Of a stretch of DNA of 46,310 nt, positions 1-8,114 are shown piece by piece. The notes under the pieces are model-generated. The model did no database searches. It saw only the letters and a list, made by a program, of their open reading frames with translations, and was not told the origin of the DNA. The DNA comes from Betaproteobacteria bacterium. Lineage in GTDB: Bacteria; Pseudomonadota; Gammaproteobacteria; Burkholderiales; SG8-39. The stretch's first letter is position 1. Each line of letters begins with the position of its first letter. The position numbers were made by a program, and so were the translations under genes. The stretch spans positions 1 to 46,310 of the forward strand of contig CANKMT010000041.1 in assembly GCA_947482825.1 (NCBI GenBank). The letters run 5' to 3'.

Positions 1-144
1 GCCCATCGCTACCTCGCTGAGGCCCAATATCGATTCAACCGTCGCTTCAATCTGCGTTCCATCTTGGCTCGCCTGTTACGCGCCGCGTGCCTCACAAGCC
101 CAACCCCTGCCTTCGCCATTCGTGTGGCTGAGGCAAGTCGCTAA
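1..144 (+). CDS. Transposase C-terminal fragment, ISXO2-like (partial at contig edge)
   Basis: Frame 1 is open from the first base to a TAA at 142-144 and gives about 47 residues. It contains YLAEAQYRFNRRFNL followed by a basic stretch and a short tail ending VAEASR. This resembles the C-terminal end of ISXO2-like (IS1595 family) DDE transposases, which carry a Y-x2-E-x3-RFNRR signature after the catalytic domain. The catalytic residues themselves are outside the window. The same peptide is encoded at the opposite end of the window on the minus strand. Family assignment is by recognition of this short motif only, so the exact IS group is uncertain. Confidence 0.7.
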   Translation, partial: AHRYLAEAQYRFNRRFNLRSILARLLRAACLTSPTPAFAIRVAEASR

Positions 145-149
145 TCAGG
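1..149 (+). mobile_element. 3' end of an insertion sequence (ISXO2/IS1595-like), left contig edge
   Basis: Bases 8-149 are the exact reverse complement of 46169-46310 (142 bp, no mismatch by eye). The shared sequence ends five bases after the transposase stop codon, and unrelated sequence follows on each side. This makes 149/150 the probable outer edge of the IS; the terminal inverted repeat would begin CCTGATTAGCGACT when read inwards. The rest of the element lies outside the window. Confidence 0.8.
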
Positions 150-156
150 TGAGGGT

Positions 157-3100
157 TTGGTGAAGCGGGTGCAGGACGAAGCACCCACGAAGACGACAAA
201 GACGGCGACCGACAGTATCCCGCTCCCGCAATTGCGTGCGATGGCGAAGGGCGCGAGCAATCCAGAGACGCGCCTGCTTGCCCAGGCGGAAATCGATCGC
301 AGGTCCGCAGTCGAGCAGGGCGGCGCTGGTCGCACCGAAACCCCAGTTGCCTCGCGCGCCACGCCCGAGAACATCCTGTTGCTGGGCAAAGCGCCTGCGG
401 AATTGTCTAAGCGCACGCTCGAAGCCATTGCAGGGATGGGCAACCCGACGTTGAAGGCGGCGGCAGCGGCAGAGCTTCAGCGGCGCGAAGGCGAACAGGG
501 CAATTCGCAACAGCGCGCCGAGCCGCAGGAAACGACTCGCGAGGCTTCGCCGAAAGATCGCGAGGGCTCGCCGAGTATTCGCGAGCGTGCGAGTAGGCCA
601 GGCGCAGACGAGAGCGCAGGCGGCACATTGGCCAGCGGCGATGTCGCGCTTCGGCGGCCATACGAGGGCGCAGCGGGCGAAGTGGCCGACGCTGACCGCG
701 CGCGCCCCGATGCCATTCGTCAGGCGGTGCGCGAAATGCTTGGGGTGCCGATCAACGAGGGCGCCGTAACGTCGCGCAAGGCGGCGGGCATCTACAAGGT
801 CAAGCCGCAAACGATTCGGGTCCGAAACCAGAGCGATATCGACGTGATCGCCCACGAGGCCGGCCACCACCTTTCCGAGACGAACAAACCGCTGCGGATG
901 GCGATGCAGCTGCACTTTGGTGAGTTGTCGCAAATCACGCCCTACGCTGAATCCCAGAAATCCCGGGCGCTGAAACAGGAGGAAGGCTTCGCGGAGTTCA
1001 TTCGGCTATACCTGACTCAGCCCTCGGTGGCGAAGAGTCGCGCGCCTGGCTTTCACGCCGCATTCGAAAAGTTCCTTGATGGGTCAAAGTACCGGCCGAT
1101 CTTCAACCAGCTTCACCAGGACATTGCGGACTGGCAAAACCTCGACCCCGCGAGCCGAATCCTCGCCAAGATCGGTAAACCGAAGATCCCGCTCGGTGAC
1201 CAGGTCAAGCGCGCGCTCAACGTCGATCGCATGATTTTCGAGGTGCTCGATAACTCGCTCCCGATGAAGCGCATGGTCCAGGACCTGGCGCCGGCGGGCA
1301 TCCCGGCGAGCAAAGATCCGCACATCGCTTTCCGCTTGCTCGCGGGGGACGCGGCGATCGTGGAAGACTGGCTCTTGCATGGCACCGTCCCTTTCGATCC
1401 CGCGCAGCGCGCCGATCCGGACAACTATGGCAAGCCGCTCGCGGCAATCCTCAAGCCGGTCTCCGGCGAACTTCGGGAATTCGGCGCATATCTGGTGGCG
1501 CGCCGGGCCCGGGAACTGTCACAACGCGGCAAGGAGCACCTGTTCACCGTCGATGAGATCGCAGCGGGCCTGCGGCTGGAAACGCCGGAATTCAAGAAAG
1601 CGGCGAAGGAACTCTACGACTTCAATGATCGGGTCCTCGACTATGCCGTCGAGGGTGGTTTGCTGTCCGCTCGCTCAGCCGAGCAGTTCCGGCAGTATGC
1701 CGATTACGTCCCTTTCTTCCGGGAGCGGGAGGGCGGCGGATGGCGGTCGAAAGCCGGAAACGTGTTCAAGCGGATCGAAGGTGGCACCGAGAACCTGCGC
1801 GATCCCATCTCGAACGTGATCGAGAACGTTGCCACGGTGATCTACGCGACGAACCGGAACGCGGCGCTCACGAAAGCATTCTCTCTGGCGCAGGGCGTAC
1901 CCGGTGGCGGGCGGTGGATCGAAGAGATCCCGCTACCCAAGATGAAGATCCAGGTCGAGACGAAGGCCATTATCGATGAGCTCGCCAAGCAGGGAATCCA
2001 CATCGATGCGGAGATGGCGCAGGCGCTGGCCATGATGCAGACCTTCTTCGTGCCGACCACCTTCGGCGACGAACAAAACCGCATCACGATCGTGCGCACG
2101 GACGGGAAGCCCCGGGCGCTCCAGGTCAACGATCAGATGCTTTGGGAATCGCTGCAGGCGTTCCAGCCGCTCGACCTCGGAATTGTCGGAACCATGTTGG
2201 CGATCCCGTCCGATCTTTTACGGGCCGGCGTGGTGATGTCGCCCGATTTCATGGCGCGCAATTTCATGCGCGATACCGTGTCCGGCTTCATTCAATCAAA
2301 GAAGGGGATGATTCCGGTCCTCGGCACCATCGACGGGTTCCGCGAGGTCGCAACGCGCTCCGACATCGCCCGCCTGTATCGCGCTTTCGGTGGCGCCTTT
2401 GGCGACATGTGGAAGGGCGAGGCCGGGTACGCGAAGGAAGTGACCGAGCGCATGGCGCGCCGCGGCGGGTTCGATGCGCGCACGATCTTGACGCCCCGAG
2501 GCGTCCTCGATGTTCTTCAGCGCATCGGCGCCATATCAGAGGCGGGAACTCGGGTGTCCGAGTTCAAGGCGACGGCCAAGGACGGCGACATTGATAGCCT
2601 ATTCGAGGCCGCCTACAACGCCCGCGAGGTCTCCGTAGATTTCGGGCTCCATGGCCACAACCAGAACGTCCGCTTGCTGACCCGGATCACGCCATTCCTG
2701 AATCCCGCATTGCAGGGGCTCTACAAGGCAGGCCGGACCGGCAAGGAACAGTTTTTCACCACGCTGTTGCGCGGCTCCGCCCTTACCGCATTGTCGGTCG
2801 CGCTCTTCCTCACGAACCGCGACGAGGATTGGTACAGGGACCTGGAACGCTGGGAAAAGAACACCTATTGGCATTTCGACGTAGGGCTCCGTGGCGAGAA
2901 AGGCGAGACCATCCCGCTGCGCCTGCCCAAGCCGTTTGAGTGGGGCGCCATGTTCGGATCGGTACCCGAGGCGCTCACCCAGGCGTCGATCGACCAGAAC
3001 GGCAAGGAGTTCGCCAAGCGCCTGAAGACGATCTTCGAAGACGTGTTCGCACTGCGCGCGGTGCCCACGGCCGTGCTGGTGCCGGCGGAACTCTGGGGTA

Positions 3101-3162
3101 ACCGCAACACCTTCACGAATCGCCCGATCGTGCCGGAGCACAAAGAGAAGCTCCTCATTTGA
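157..3162 (+). CDS. Truncated phage-type large polyvalent protein (LPD38-like, with HEAGH motif)
   Basis: The open frame gives 1001 residues but is probably the middle of a larger protein. It starts (TTG157 or GTG160) only 8-11 bp inside the IS edge with no ribosome binding site, so the IS seems to have removed the N-terminus. Residues about 20-110 hold two copies of a short helical repeat (LRAMAKGASNPETRLLAQAE and a related unit) in an Ala/Arg/Glu-rich, low-complexity region. HEAGH at residues 233-237 followed by an acidic EEGFAEF helix near 275 looks like a zinc-protease-type domain. The C-terminal 600 residues resemble the LPD38 region of polyvalent proteins of phages and integrative elements. 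The protein stops abruptly after NRPIVPEH, where relatives usually continue, so the 3' end also looks lost. Likely non-functional prophage or element debris. Family call is from memory of the LPD38 pattern. Confidence 0.65.
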   Translation: MVKRVQDEAPTKTTKTATDSIPLPQLRAMAKGASNPETRLLAQAEIDRRSAVEQGGAGRTETPVASRATPENILLLGKAPAELSKRTLEAIAGMGNPTLKAAAAAELQRREGEQGNSQQRAEPQETTREASPKDREGSPSIRERASRPGADESAGGTLASGDVALRRPYEGAAGEVADADRARPDAIRQAVREMLGVPINEGAVTSRKAAGIYKVKPQTIRVRNQSDIDVIAHEAGHHLSETNKPLRMAMQLHFGELSQITPYAESQKSRALKQEEGFAEFIRLYLTQPSVAKSRAPGFHAAFEKFLDGSKYRPIFNQLHQDIADWQNLDPASRILAKIGKPKIPLGDQVKRALNVDRMIFEVLDNSLPMKRMVQDLAPAGIPASKDPHIAFRLLAGDAAIVEDWLLHGTVPFDPAQRADPDNYGKPLAAILKPVSGELREFGAYLVARRARELSQRGKEHLFTVDEIAAGLRLETPEFKKAAKELYDFNDRVLDYAVEGGLLSARSAEQFRQYADYVPFFREREGGGWRSKAGNVFKRIEGGTENLRDPISNVIENVATVIYATNRNAALTKAFSLAQGVPGGGRWIEEIPLPKMKIQVETKAIIDELAKQGIHIDAEMAQALAMMQTFFVPTTFGDEQNRITIVRTDGKPRALQVNDQMLWESLQAFQPLDLGIVGTMLAIPSDLLRAGVVMSPDFMARNFMRDTVSGFIQSKKGMIPVLGTIDGFREVATRSDIARLYRAFGGAFGDMWKGEAGYAKEVTERMARRGGFDARTILTPRGVLDVLQRIGAISEAGTRVSEFKATAKDGDIDSLFEAAYNAREVSVDFGLHGHNQNVRLLTRITPFLNPALQGLYKAGRTGKEQFFTTLLRGSALTALSVALFLTNRDEDWYRDLERWEKNTYWHFDVGLRGEKGETIPLRLPKPFEWGAMFGSVPEALTQASIDQNGKEFAKRLKTIFEDVFALRAVPTAVLVPAELWGNRNTFTNRPIVPEHKEKLLI

Positions 3163-3727
3163 TCGCGAGCGAGCAGGTCGGCATGAGGCTCTTTCTCGAG
3201 CCGCGTAGTTGTGTCGGCAAAGATCCTGCCGAACTGACTGACCACCCAGCCGCGTGCTTTTTCGATTCGTAACTTCAGATTCCTCCAGTGCTCCTCGTTC
3301 ATTGTTTGAACGAACCCAGCGAAGCAAATGATCTTCTGGACCTTGGGGGCCTCGCCTAGTTTGGAAATTGTTGCAGCCGGGTAGCACTGAGCGAGAGGAA
3401 TTTCATCGTGAGCGATGTGCTCAATGCGTAAGGCGATAAAGAACTTGTGAGCGACCAGGCCGTTCGCGTGGCCCTTGAGTATTTTTTCAGCAGGCCAAAT
3501 CTTGATTTTGATTGCCCGAAGCACTTTGCGTAGTGGACGATTGTCGAGCGCCAAAGCGCTTCGATGGTCACTCGTTCAGCGAAGCTACGGCCTGCGATGC
3601 TCTCAAGGCACGAGTGCGCGAAATCCACATTGTCGCCGGGCGGGTTGAGAGCCGGTCTCGAAACGCCGGGGCTGCGAAAAGCGTCAAAAGGTATACTCGC
3701 CATCTGCTGGTTCGGATTCGTGCCCAC
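3163..3727 (-). pseudogene. Frameshifted, 3'-truncated remnant of an unrecognised gene
   Basis: Two minus-strand frames together read like one protein. The frame starting at 3727 (or ATG 3703) runs to a phrase ending HYAKCFGQSKSRFGLL. The other frame takes over at about 3485-3495 with AEKILKGHANGLVAHKFF and continues ALRIEHIAHDE, then WVVSQFGRIFADT. The switch lies at or next to a run of six A (T on the plus strand), typical of an indel. The downstream frame then runs about 290 bp antisense into the polyvalent gene, so its true 3' end has probably been deleted at a junction near 3140-3180. The phrase R-x5-H (RIEHIAH) recalls HEPN-type motifs, but I do not recognise the family. GC content is lower than in neighbouring genes, which fits transferred DNA. 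Confidence 0.45.
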
Positions 3728-3762
3728 CGGGGACGAACACCCCCAACAGCCTTATTGCGACG

Positions 3763-3790
3763 TACAATCTGGCGGCCCTGACCGGGCCGC
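3763..3790 (+). promoter_or_regulatory. Possible promoter -10 and leader hairpin upstream of the molybdenum hydroxylase gene
   Basis: TACAAT at 3763-3768 is a plausible -10. It is followed by GCGGCCC (3772-3778), a five-base loop and the perfect complement GGGCCGC (3784-3790), 20 bp before the ATG at 3811. No clear -35 and no T tract are visible. The hairpin could act in the leader or be a relic. Weak call. Confidence 0.3.
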
Positions 3791-3810
3791 TGTCTATTTC
3801 AAGGCCTTCG

Positions 3811-6135
3811 ATGAACGCACCCGCCACCCAATTCGACCCGGAATCCGCGCGCTTTGGTTCGTCGCGCACGCAAAAGCGCTTGGAGGACGATCGGCTCCTC
3901 ATGGGGAAGGGCCTGTACAGCGACGATCGCAATCGGATCGGACAAGCCTGGCTGGTGATCGTTCGCTCCCCCTATGCGCATGCGCGCATCGCACGCGTCG
4001 ACACGACGGCCGCGCTCGGTGCGCCGGGAGTGGTCGCGGTGTACACGATGGCCGACCTGAAGGCCGACGGGATGGGGCATATCCCATTCCCGCCGTTGTT
4101 CAAGCAGGCGAACGGCGAGCCGATGGCGGCGCCGTTGCGCACGCCCCTCGCGGACGGGATGGCGTACTACGCAGGGCATCCGGTCGCCGCAGTTGTCGCC
4201 GAAACGCGCGAGCAGGCGCAGGACGCGGCTGAACTGCTGTCGATCGACTATGAGGAACTTCCCTGCGTCGTCGATCCGCACAAGGCCATGGCGCCGGGCG
4301 CACCGATCTTGTTTCCGAGTGCCCCGGGCAATATCGCCGCCGAGGCGCGCTACGGCGATGCGGCGGCGGTCGCCCAGATATTCGCCAAGGCAGCACATGT
4401 GACGCAGATCGAGCTTCACAACCAGCGCCTGATTGCGACGGCGCTCGAGCCGCGCGCGGTGACCGCTGCGTACGAAAACGATCGATGGACTCTGCACACG
4501 CAAAGCCAGCAGCCGACCGGAACTCGCGATTCACTCGGGGCCGTATTCAAGACCAAGCCCCAGCAGTTCCGTGTCGTCGTCGGCGACATCGGCGGCGGAT
4601 TCGGGATGAAGACCGGGCTCTACCCCGAAGACGCGGTCGCCTGTTACGCGGCCAGGAAGATCGGCCGCCCGGTGAAATGGCGCGCGGATCGCAGCGAGGA
4701 GTTTCTCGCGGCCCATGCCGGCCGCGACCAGATTTTCAAGGGCGCGCTGGCCCTGGATTCAGACGGCAAGATCCTCGCCCTGCGCATGGAAATGATCTGC
4801 AATTTCGGCGCCGTTCCGGTCGGCTCGACGGCGATGATCCCCCTGGTGCTGGGCCCCAAGGTGCAGACCACGGTCTACCACGTGCCGGCGATCGACTATC
4901 ACGTGCGCGGCGTGCTTACGAACACAATGGCGAGCGGCGCCTACCGCGGGGCCGGCCGCCCGGAGGCCAACTACCTCATGGAACGGCTGGTGGAAGAAGC
5001 GGCGCGCGAAATGCGGATCGACCCGGTCGAGATGCGCCGCCGCAACCTGATCGCGCCGAAAGACTTCCCGTATCGCACCCACCTCGGCGACGTCTACGAT
5101 GCAGGCGAGTTCGCGCGCATGCTGGACAGGGTGGTGAAGGAGTCGGACTGGAACGGTTTTCCAGGGCGAGCCAAGGCTTCGCGCGCTTCGGGCAAGCTTC
5201 GCGGACGCGGGCTGGCCGTCTACATCGAGTGGACGGGCGCGCTCCCGACCGAGACCGTGGATATCCGCGTGGATGCGGACGGCGCCGTGACCGTCTTCTC
5301 AGGAACGATGGCGATGGGCCAGGGCCTGGAGACGAGCTACACGCAGCTGATCACGGAAGTGCTGCAGATCCCGGTCAAGAGCATCCGCATCGTGCAGGGC
5401 GATACCGACCTGGCCAACGGCGTTGGCAGCGTGGGCTCGCGCTCGGCGTTCGTCGGCGGCTCGGCGGTCGTTTCGGCCGGGCGCAAGGTTATCGTGCGCG
5501 GCAAGGAACTCGCCGCCGAGGCCCTCGAGGCGGCCGCGGCCGACATCGAGTTTCGCGACGGCCGCTTCGGCATTTCGGGCACCGATCGCGCCATCGGGCT
5601 GGCCGAACTGGCGGCACGCCAGCCGGAGAAATTCATCCGGGTCTCGGCGACCGAAACCCCGTCGGCGCCCTCGTGGCCGAACGGCGCGCAAGTCTGCGAA
5701 GTCGAGATCGATCCGGACACCGGCGTGGTGAAGGTCGAGCGCATGACCAGCGTCGATGACATCGGGCGCATCATCAACCACATGATCGTGGCCGGGCAGG
5801 TGCAGGGCGGGATCGCGCAGGGTATCGGGCAGGCGCTCCTCGAGCAGACCGTCTATGACGAGAGCGGCCAGCTGCTGACCGGCTCGCTCATGGATTACTG
5901 CGTGCCGCGCGCCGACGACCTGCCGCAGATGACCAACGTGTTCGATGAAAGCGTGCCCTGCAAGACCAATCTGCTCGGGGTCAAGGGTTGCGGCGAGATC
6001 GGTACCATCGGTGCCGTGCCGGCCGTGGTCCATGCGGTGCTCGATGCGCTTGCCGATCGCGGCGTGCGGCACATCGAGATGCCGCTCACGCCGGAAAAGG
6101 TCTGGCGGCTGATTGGCGGAACCAACGCGAGATAG
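3811..6135 (+). CDS. Xanthine dehydrogenase/CoxL-family molybdopterin-binding large subunit (form II-like)
   Basis: 774 residues, the usual size for the molybdenum-cofactor subunit of the xanthine oxidase/aldehyde oxidase/CO dehydrogenase family. The N-terminal a/b-hammerhead domain covers about residues 15-125 ([26 protein letters not shown]) and the molybdopterin-binding domains follow. The active-site loop reads AYRGAGR at 377-383, the form II signature, instead of the AYxCSFR of true aerobic CO dehydrogenase. GCGEIGTIG near the C-terminus carries the conserved catalytic glutamate (E729). Such enzymes hydroxylate aldehydes, N-heterocycles or unknown substrates; the substrate cannot be told here. 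The FAD (CoxM-like) and [2Fe-2S] (CoxS-like) partners are absent from both sides, so this is an orphan subunit or uses partners encoded elsewhere. No strong ribosome binding site precedes the ATG. Confidence 0.88.
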   Translation: MNAPATQFDPESARFGSSRTQKRLEDDRLLMGKGLYSDDRNRIGQAWLVIVRSPYAHARIARVDTTAALGAPGVVAVYTMADLKADGMGHIPFPPLFKQANGEPMAAPLRTPLADGMAYYAGHPVAAVVAETREQAQDAAELLSIDYEELPCVVDPHKAMAPGAPILFPSAPGNIAAEARYGDAAAVAQIFAKAAHVTQIELHNQRLIATALEPRAVTAAYENDRWTLHTQSQQPTGTRDSLGAVFKTKPQQFRVVVGDIGGGFGMKTGLYPEDAVACYAARKIGRPVKWRADRSEEFLAAHAGRDQIFKGALALDSDGKILALRMEMICNFGAVPVGSTAMIPLVLGPKVQTTVYHVPAIDYHVRGVLTNTMASGAYRGAGRPEANYLMERLVEEAAREMRIDPVEMRRRNLIAPKDFPYRTHLGDVYDAGEFARMLDRVVKESDWNGFPGRAKASRASGKLRGRGLAVYIEWTGALPTETVDIRVDADGAVTVFSGTMAMGQGLETSYTQLITEVLQIPVKSIRIVQGDTDLANGVGSVGSRSAFVGGSAVVSAGRKVIVRGKELAAEALEAAAADIEFRDGRFGISGTDRAIGLAELAARQPEKFIRVSATETPSAPSWPNGAQVCEVEIDPDTGVVKVERMTSVDDIGRIINHMIVAGQVQGGIAQGIGQALLEQTVYDESGQLLTGSLMDYCVPRADDLPQMTNVFDESVPCKTNLLGVKGCGEIGTIGAVPAVVHAVLDALADRGVRHIEMPLTPEKVWRLIGGTNAR

Positions 6136-6188
6136 CGACCGCTTCGATACGCACGGGGCTACGCTTCAATTTCCCGGATGACTCTCGG

Positions 6189-6956
6189 ATGGCGGTCGCG
6201 CAAGGGAGCAGGAAATCCACGCATGGCGATGCGGACCGGCTGTTCGTCAGAGCCGTTGCCGCGTCGATTGTCGCCCATGCTCTGATCATTTTCGTGTTTC
6301 CGGGATGGTTCGAAGCTTCAAAGAGGAAGGCCTTGGCGTCCCCGCCTCTCGTTGCGCGCCTTGCGCAGCCGAGCCCGGTGCCGGCCCCATTGCCGGAACC
6401 GCCGCCGAGGCCCGAAAAGCAAGCGGAGCCCCTACGCAGATCGCAGACAGTAGAAACCTCACGGCCAATCCTGGCCGCGCCGCCGTCGCAGGTGCCTGCG
6501 ACCACTGTGGCTCCGTCGCCCGCAGCCGAGGCCGCGAGAGCCCCGGAACCGGTGCAACAAGCGGCCCCGGCGGCCATCGCTGCGCCAATGAGGGTCGAAC
6601 CAGCCGCTGTGCCCCCGCCCGCAGCATCCGCCTCAGGTGACGCGGCCGATCCCGCAACGCTGGGCCAGTACCGGATTGCAATCATCAGTGCCGCCAAGCG
6701 CTACAAGCGATATCCGCGGCTCGCGTTGGACAACAACTGGGAAGGTCAGGTCGAGGTGCGCATGCTGATCGGCGCCGATGGCAGCATCGCGTCGATCAGC
6801 ATCCGGTCGAGCTCCGGATTCGAGGTGCTCGACCAGCAGGGGGTGGAGATGATTCGCAAGGCCAAGCCGCTTGCCCCGATTCCGCCCGCCTTGCGCGGCA
6901 AGGCCTTCGCGATCGACGTGCCGGTCGTGTTCAGCCTGAAGGAGGAGACGGGCTGA
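6189..6956 (+). CDS. TonB family energy transducer
   Basis: I start at ATG 6189, 53 bp after the preceding stop; the frame is open further upstream but only with non-protein-like sequence. The 255-residue product has a short basic N-terminus, one membrane helix (AVAASIVAHALIIFVFPGWF), a long Pro/Ala-rich periplasmic linker (about residues 50-165) and a TonB C-terminal domain with the YP motif (KRYKRYPRLA), GQVEVRMLIGADGSI and SSSGFEVLDQ. TonB couples the ExbBD proton-driven complex to outer-membrane receptors. No exbB or exbD is present here. The gene runs convergently into the ferric ABC ATPase gene and overlaps its 3' end by 26 bp, which suggests a role in iron uptake. No Fur-like box is visible in its short upstream gap. 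Confidence 0.85.
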   Translation: MAVAQGSRKSTHGDADRLFVRAVAASIVAHALIIFVFPGWFEASKRKALASPPLVARLAQPSPVPAPLPEPPPRPEKQAEPLRRSQTVETSRPILAAPPSQVPATTVAPSPAAEAARAPEPVQQAAPAAIAAPMRVEPAAVPPPAASASGDAADPATLGQYRIAIISAAKRYKRYPRLALDNNWEGQVEVRMLIGADGSIASISIRSSSGFEVLDQQGVEMIRKAKPLAPIPPALRGKAFAIDVPVVFSLKEETG

Positions 6957-8025
6957 ACGCCACGACGTGATCCACGTCGAGGCGGATGCCGATGCGTTCG
7001 CCCAGCCTGTGGTTGTGGTGGCTCGGCACCAGCGCAAGCACCTTGCGCCCGCTGGCGAGTTTGAGCGTGTACATGATCTCCGCGCCGCGGAAAGCCTTGT
7101 GCACCACTTCGGCCTGCATCTTCGACTCATCGTCGTGGATGATGTCATCGGGCCGGAGCAGCACGTCGGCGCTGCAACCCTTGCCGCAGACGTCGCATCC
7201 GGACCGGCAACTGTCCGGGATCGAGCCGTTCAGCACGCCGAGTTCGATTTCCACCTGCCGCGAACCAAGGACCCTGGCGGGAAGGAACACGCCTTGGCCC
7301 ACGAAGTCGGCCACGAACCGGCTGCCGGGCCTGTGATAGAGGTTATAGGCGCTGTCCCACTGTTCGATCCGCCCTTCGTGCATCACGCCGATTTCGTCGG
7401 CCATCGCAAACGCCTCGTGCTGGTCGTGCGTGACCATCACGGCTGTCGTGCCGCTCGCATTGAGGATTTCGCGCACTTCGAGCGAAAGGCGCTCGCGCAG
7501 GTCGACGTCGAGGTTCGAAAAGGGCTCGTCCATCAGCAGCAGGTCCGGCCGCGGCGCAAGCGCGCGCGCAAGGGCCACGCGTTGTTGCTGGCCGCCCGAG
7601 ATCTCGTGAGGGAATCCTTTCAGCGATCCGCCAAGGCCGACAAGGTCGACCAGCTCCTTGACGCGAGCGCGCTTTTCCCTTTCGCCGAGTGAACCTAATC
7701 CGAAGCCGATGTTGCTTGCGATGTCGAGATGCGGAAACAGCGCATAGTCCTGAAAGACCATGCCGATGCGGCGCTTTTCAGGCGGAAGCGTAAGGCCGGG
7801 ACGCGACACGACCGAACCGGCAAGGCGGATCTCGCCCGCGCTAACAGGCTCGAATCCGGCAATGCAACGAAGGAGCGTGGTCTTGCCGCAACCGCTTGGG
7901 CCGAGGATGCAGCCGATGCTGCCTCGCGAAAGCGTGAAAGTCAGGCCGCGCACGACCGCTTGCCGGCCATAGGCCTGCGAAACGTCGAGCACTTCCAGCA
8001 CGGGATCGGGGGTCTGTGCATTCAT
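6931..8025 (-). CDS. fbpC: Ferric iron ABC transporter ATP-binding protein (FbpC-like)
   Basis: 364 residues. Walker A is GPSGCGKTT at 42-50, the Q-loop is MVFQDYALFPHL, the ABC signature is SGGQQ at 143-147, Walker B is LLLMDEP at 162-168, and the switch histidine is H200. The C-terminal part is the TOBE-like regulatory domain of the Fbp/Pot/Mal group and contains DVLLRPDDI, typical of ferric or putrescine-type importers. Between the two domains lies a cysteine cluster, C273-x3-C277-x2-C280-x3-C284. It energises import of periplasmic Fe3+ with the FbpB permease and FbpA binding protein found next to it. It is transcribed away from fbpB, and a Fur-like box begins five bases upstream of its ATG. 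The 3' end overlaps the convergent TonB gene by 26 bp. Confidence 0.9.
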   Translation of the reverse strand: MNAQTPDPVLEVLDVSQAYGRQAVVRGLTFTLSRGSIGCILGPSGCGKTTLLRCIAGFEPVSAGEIRLAGSVVSRPGLTLPPEKRRIGMVFQDYALFPHLDIASNIGFGLGSLGEREKRARVKELVDLVGLGGSLKGFPHEISGGQQQRVALARALAPRPDLLLMDEPFSNLDVDLRERLSLEVREILNASGTTAVMVTHDQHEAFAMADEIGVMHEGRIEQWDSAYNLYHRPGSRFVADFVGQGVFLPARVLGSRQVEIELGVLNGSIPDSCRSGCDVCGKGCSADVLLRPDDIIHDDESKMQAEVVHKAFRGAEIMYTLKLASGRKVLALVPSHHNHRLGERIGIRLDVDHVVAFSPSPPSG

Positions 8026-8030
8026 GGAAT

Positions 8031-8049
8031 GATAATGATTCCCATTTTC
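8031..8049. promoter_or_regulatory. Fur-like box between fbpC and fbpB
   Basis: GATAATGATTCCCATTTTC matches the classic 19-bp Fur consensus (GATAATGATAATCATTATC) at 15 of 19 positions. It sits immediately upstream of the fbpC ATG (8025) and 66 bp upstream of the fbpB ATG (8115). Iron-dependent repression of both divergent genes is the expected consequence. Confidence 0.7.
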
Positions 8050-8114
8050 GTTGTTTTAGTCAAGCCCGACTGCTAAGATCCTCTGGATTTTCAAGGTTTT
8101 CCCGACTTACTGGC

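Noticed and set aside
2865..3162. Extension of the minus-strand remnant into the polyvalent gene as a real protein C-terminus
   Set aside because: The sequence becomes Ser/Gly/Pro-rich and loses protein character where it lies opposite the conserved polyvalent frame.
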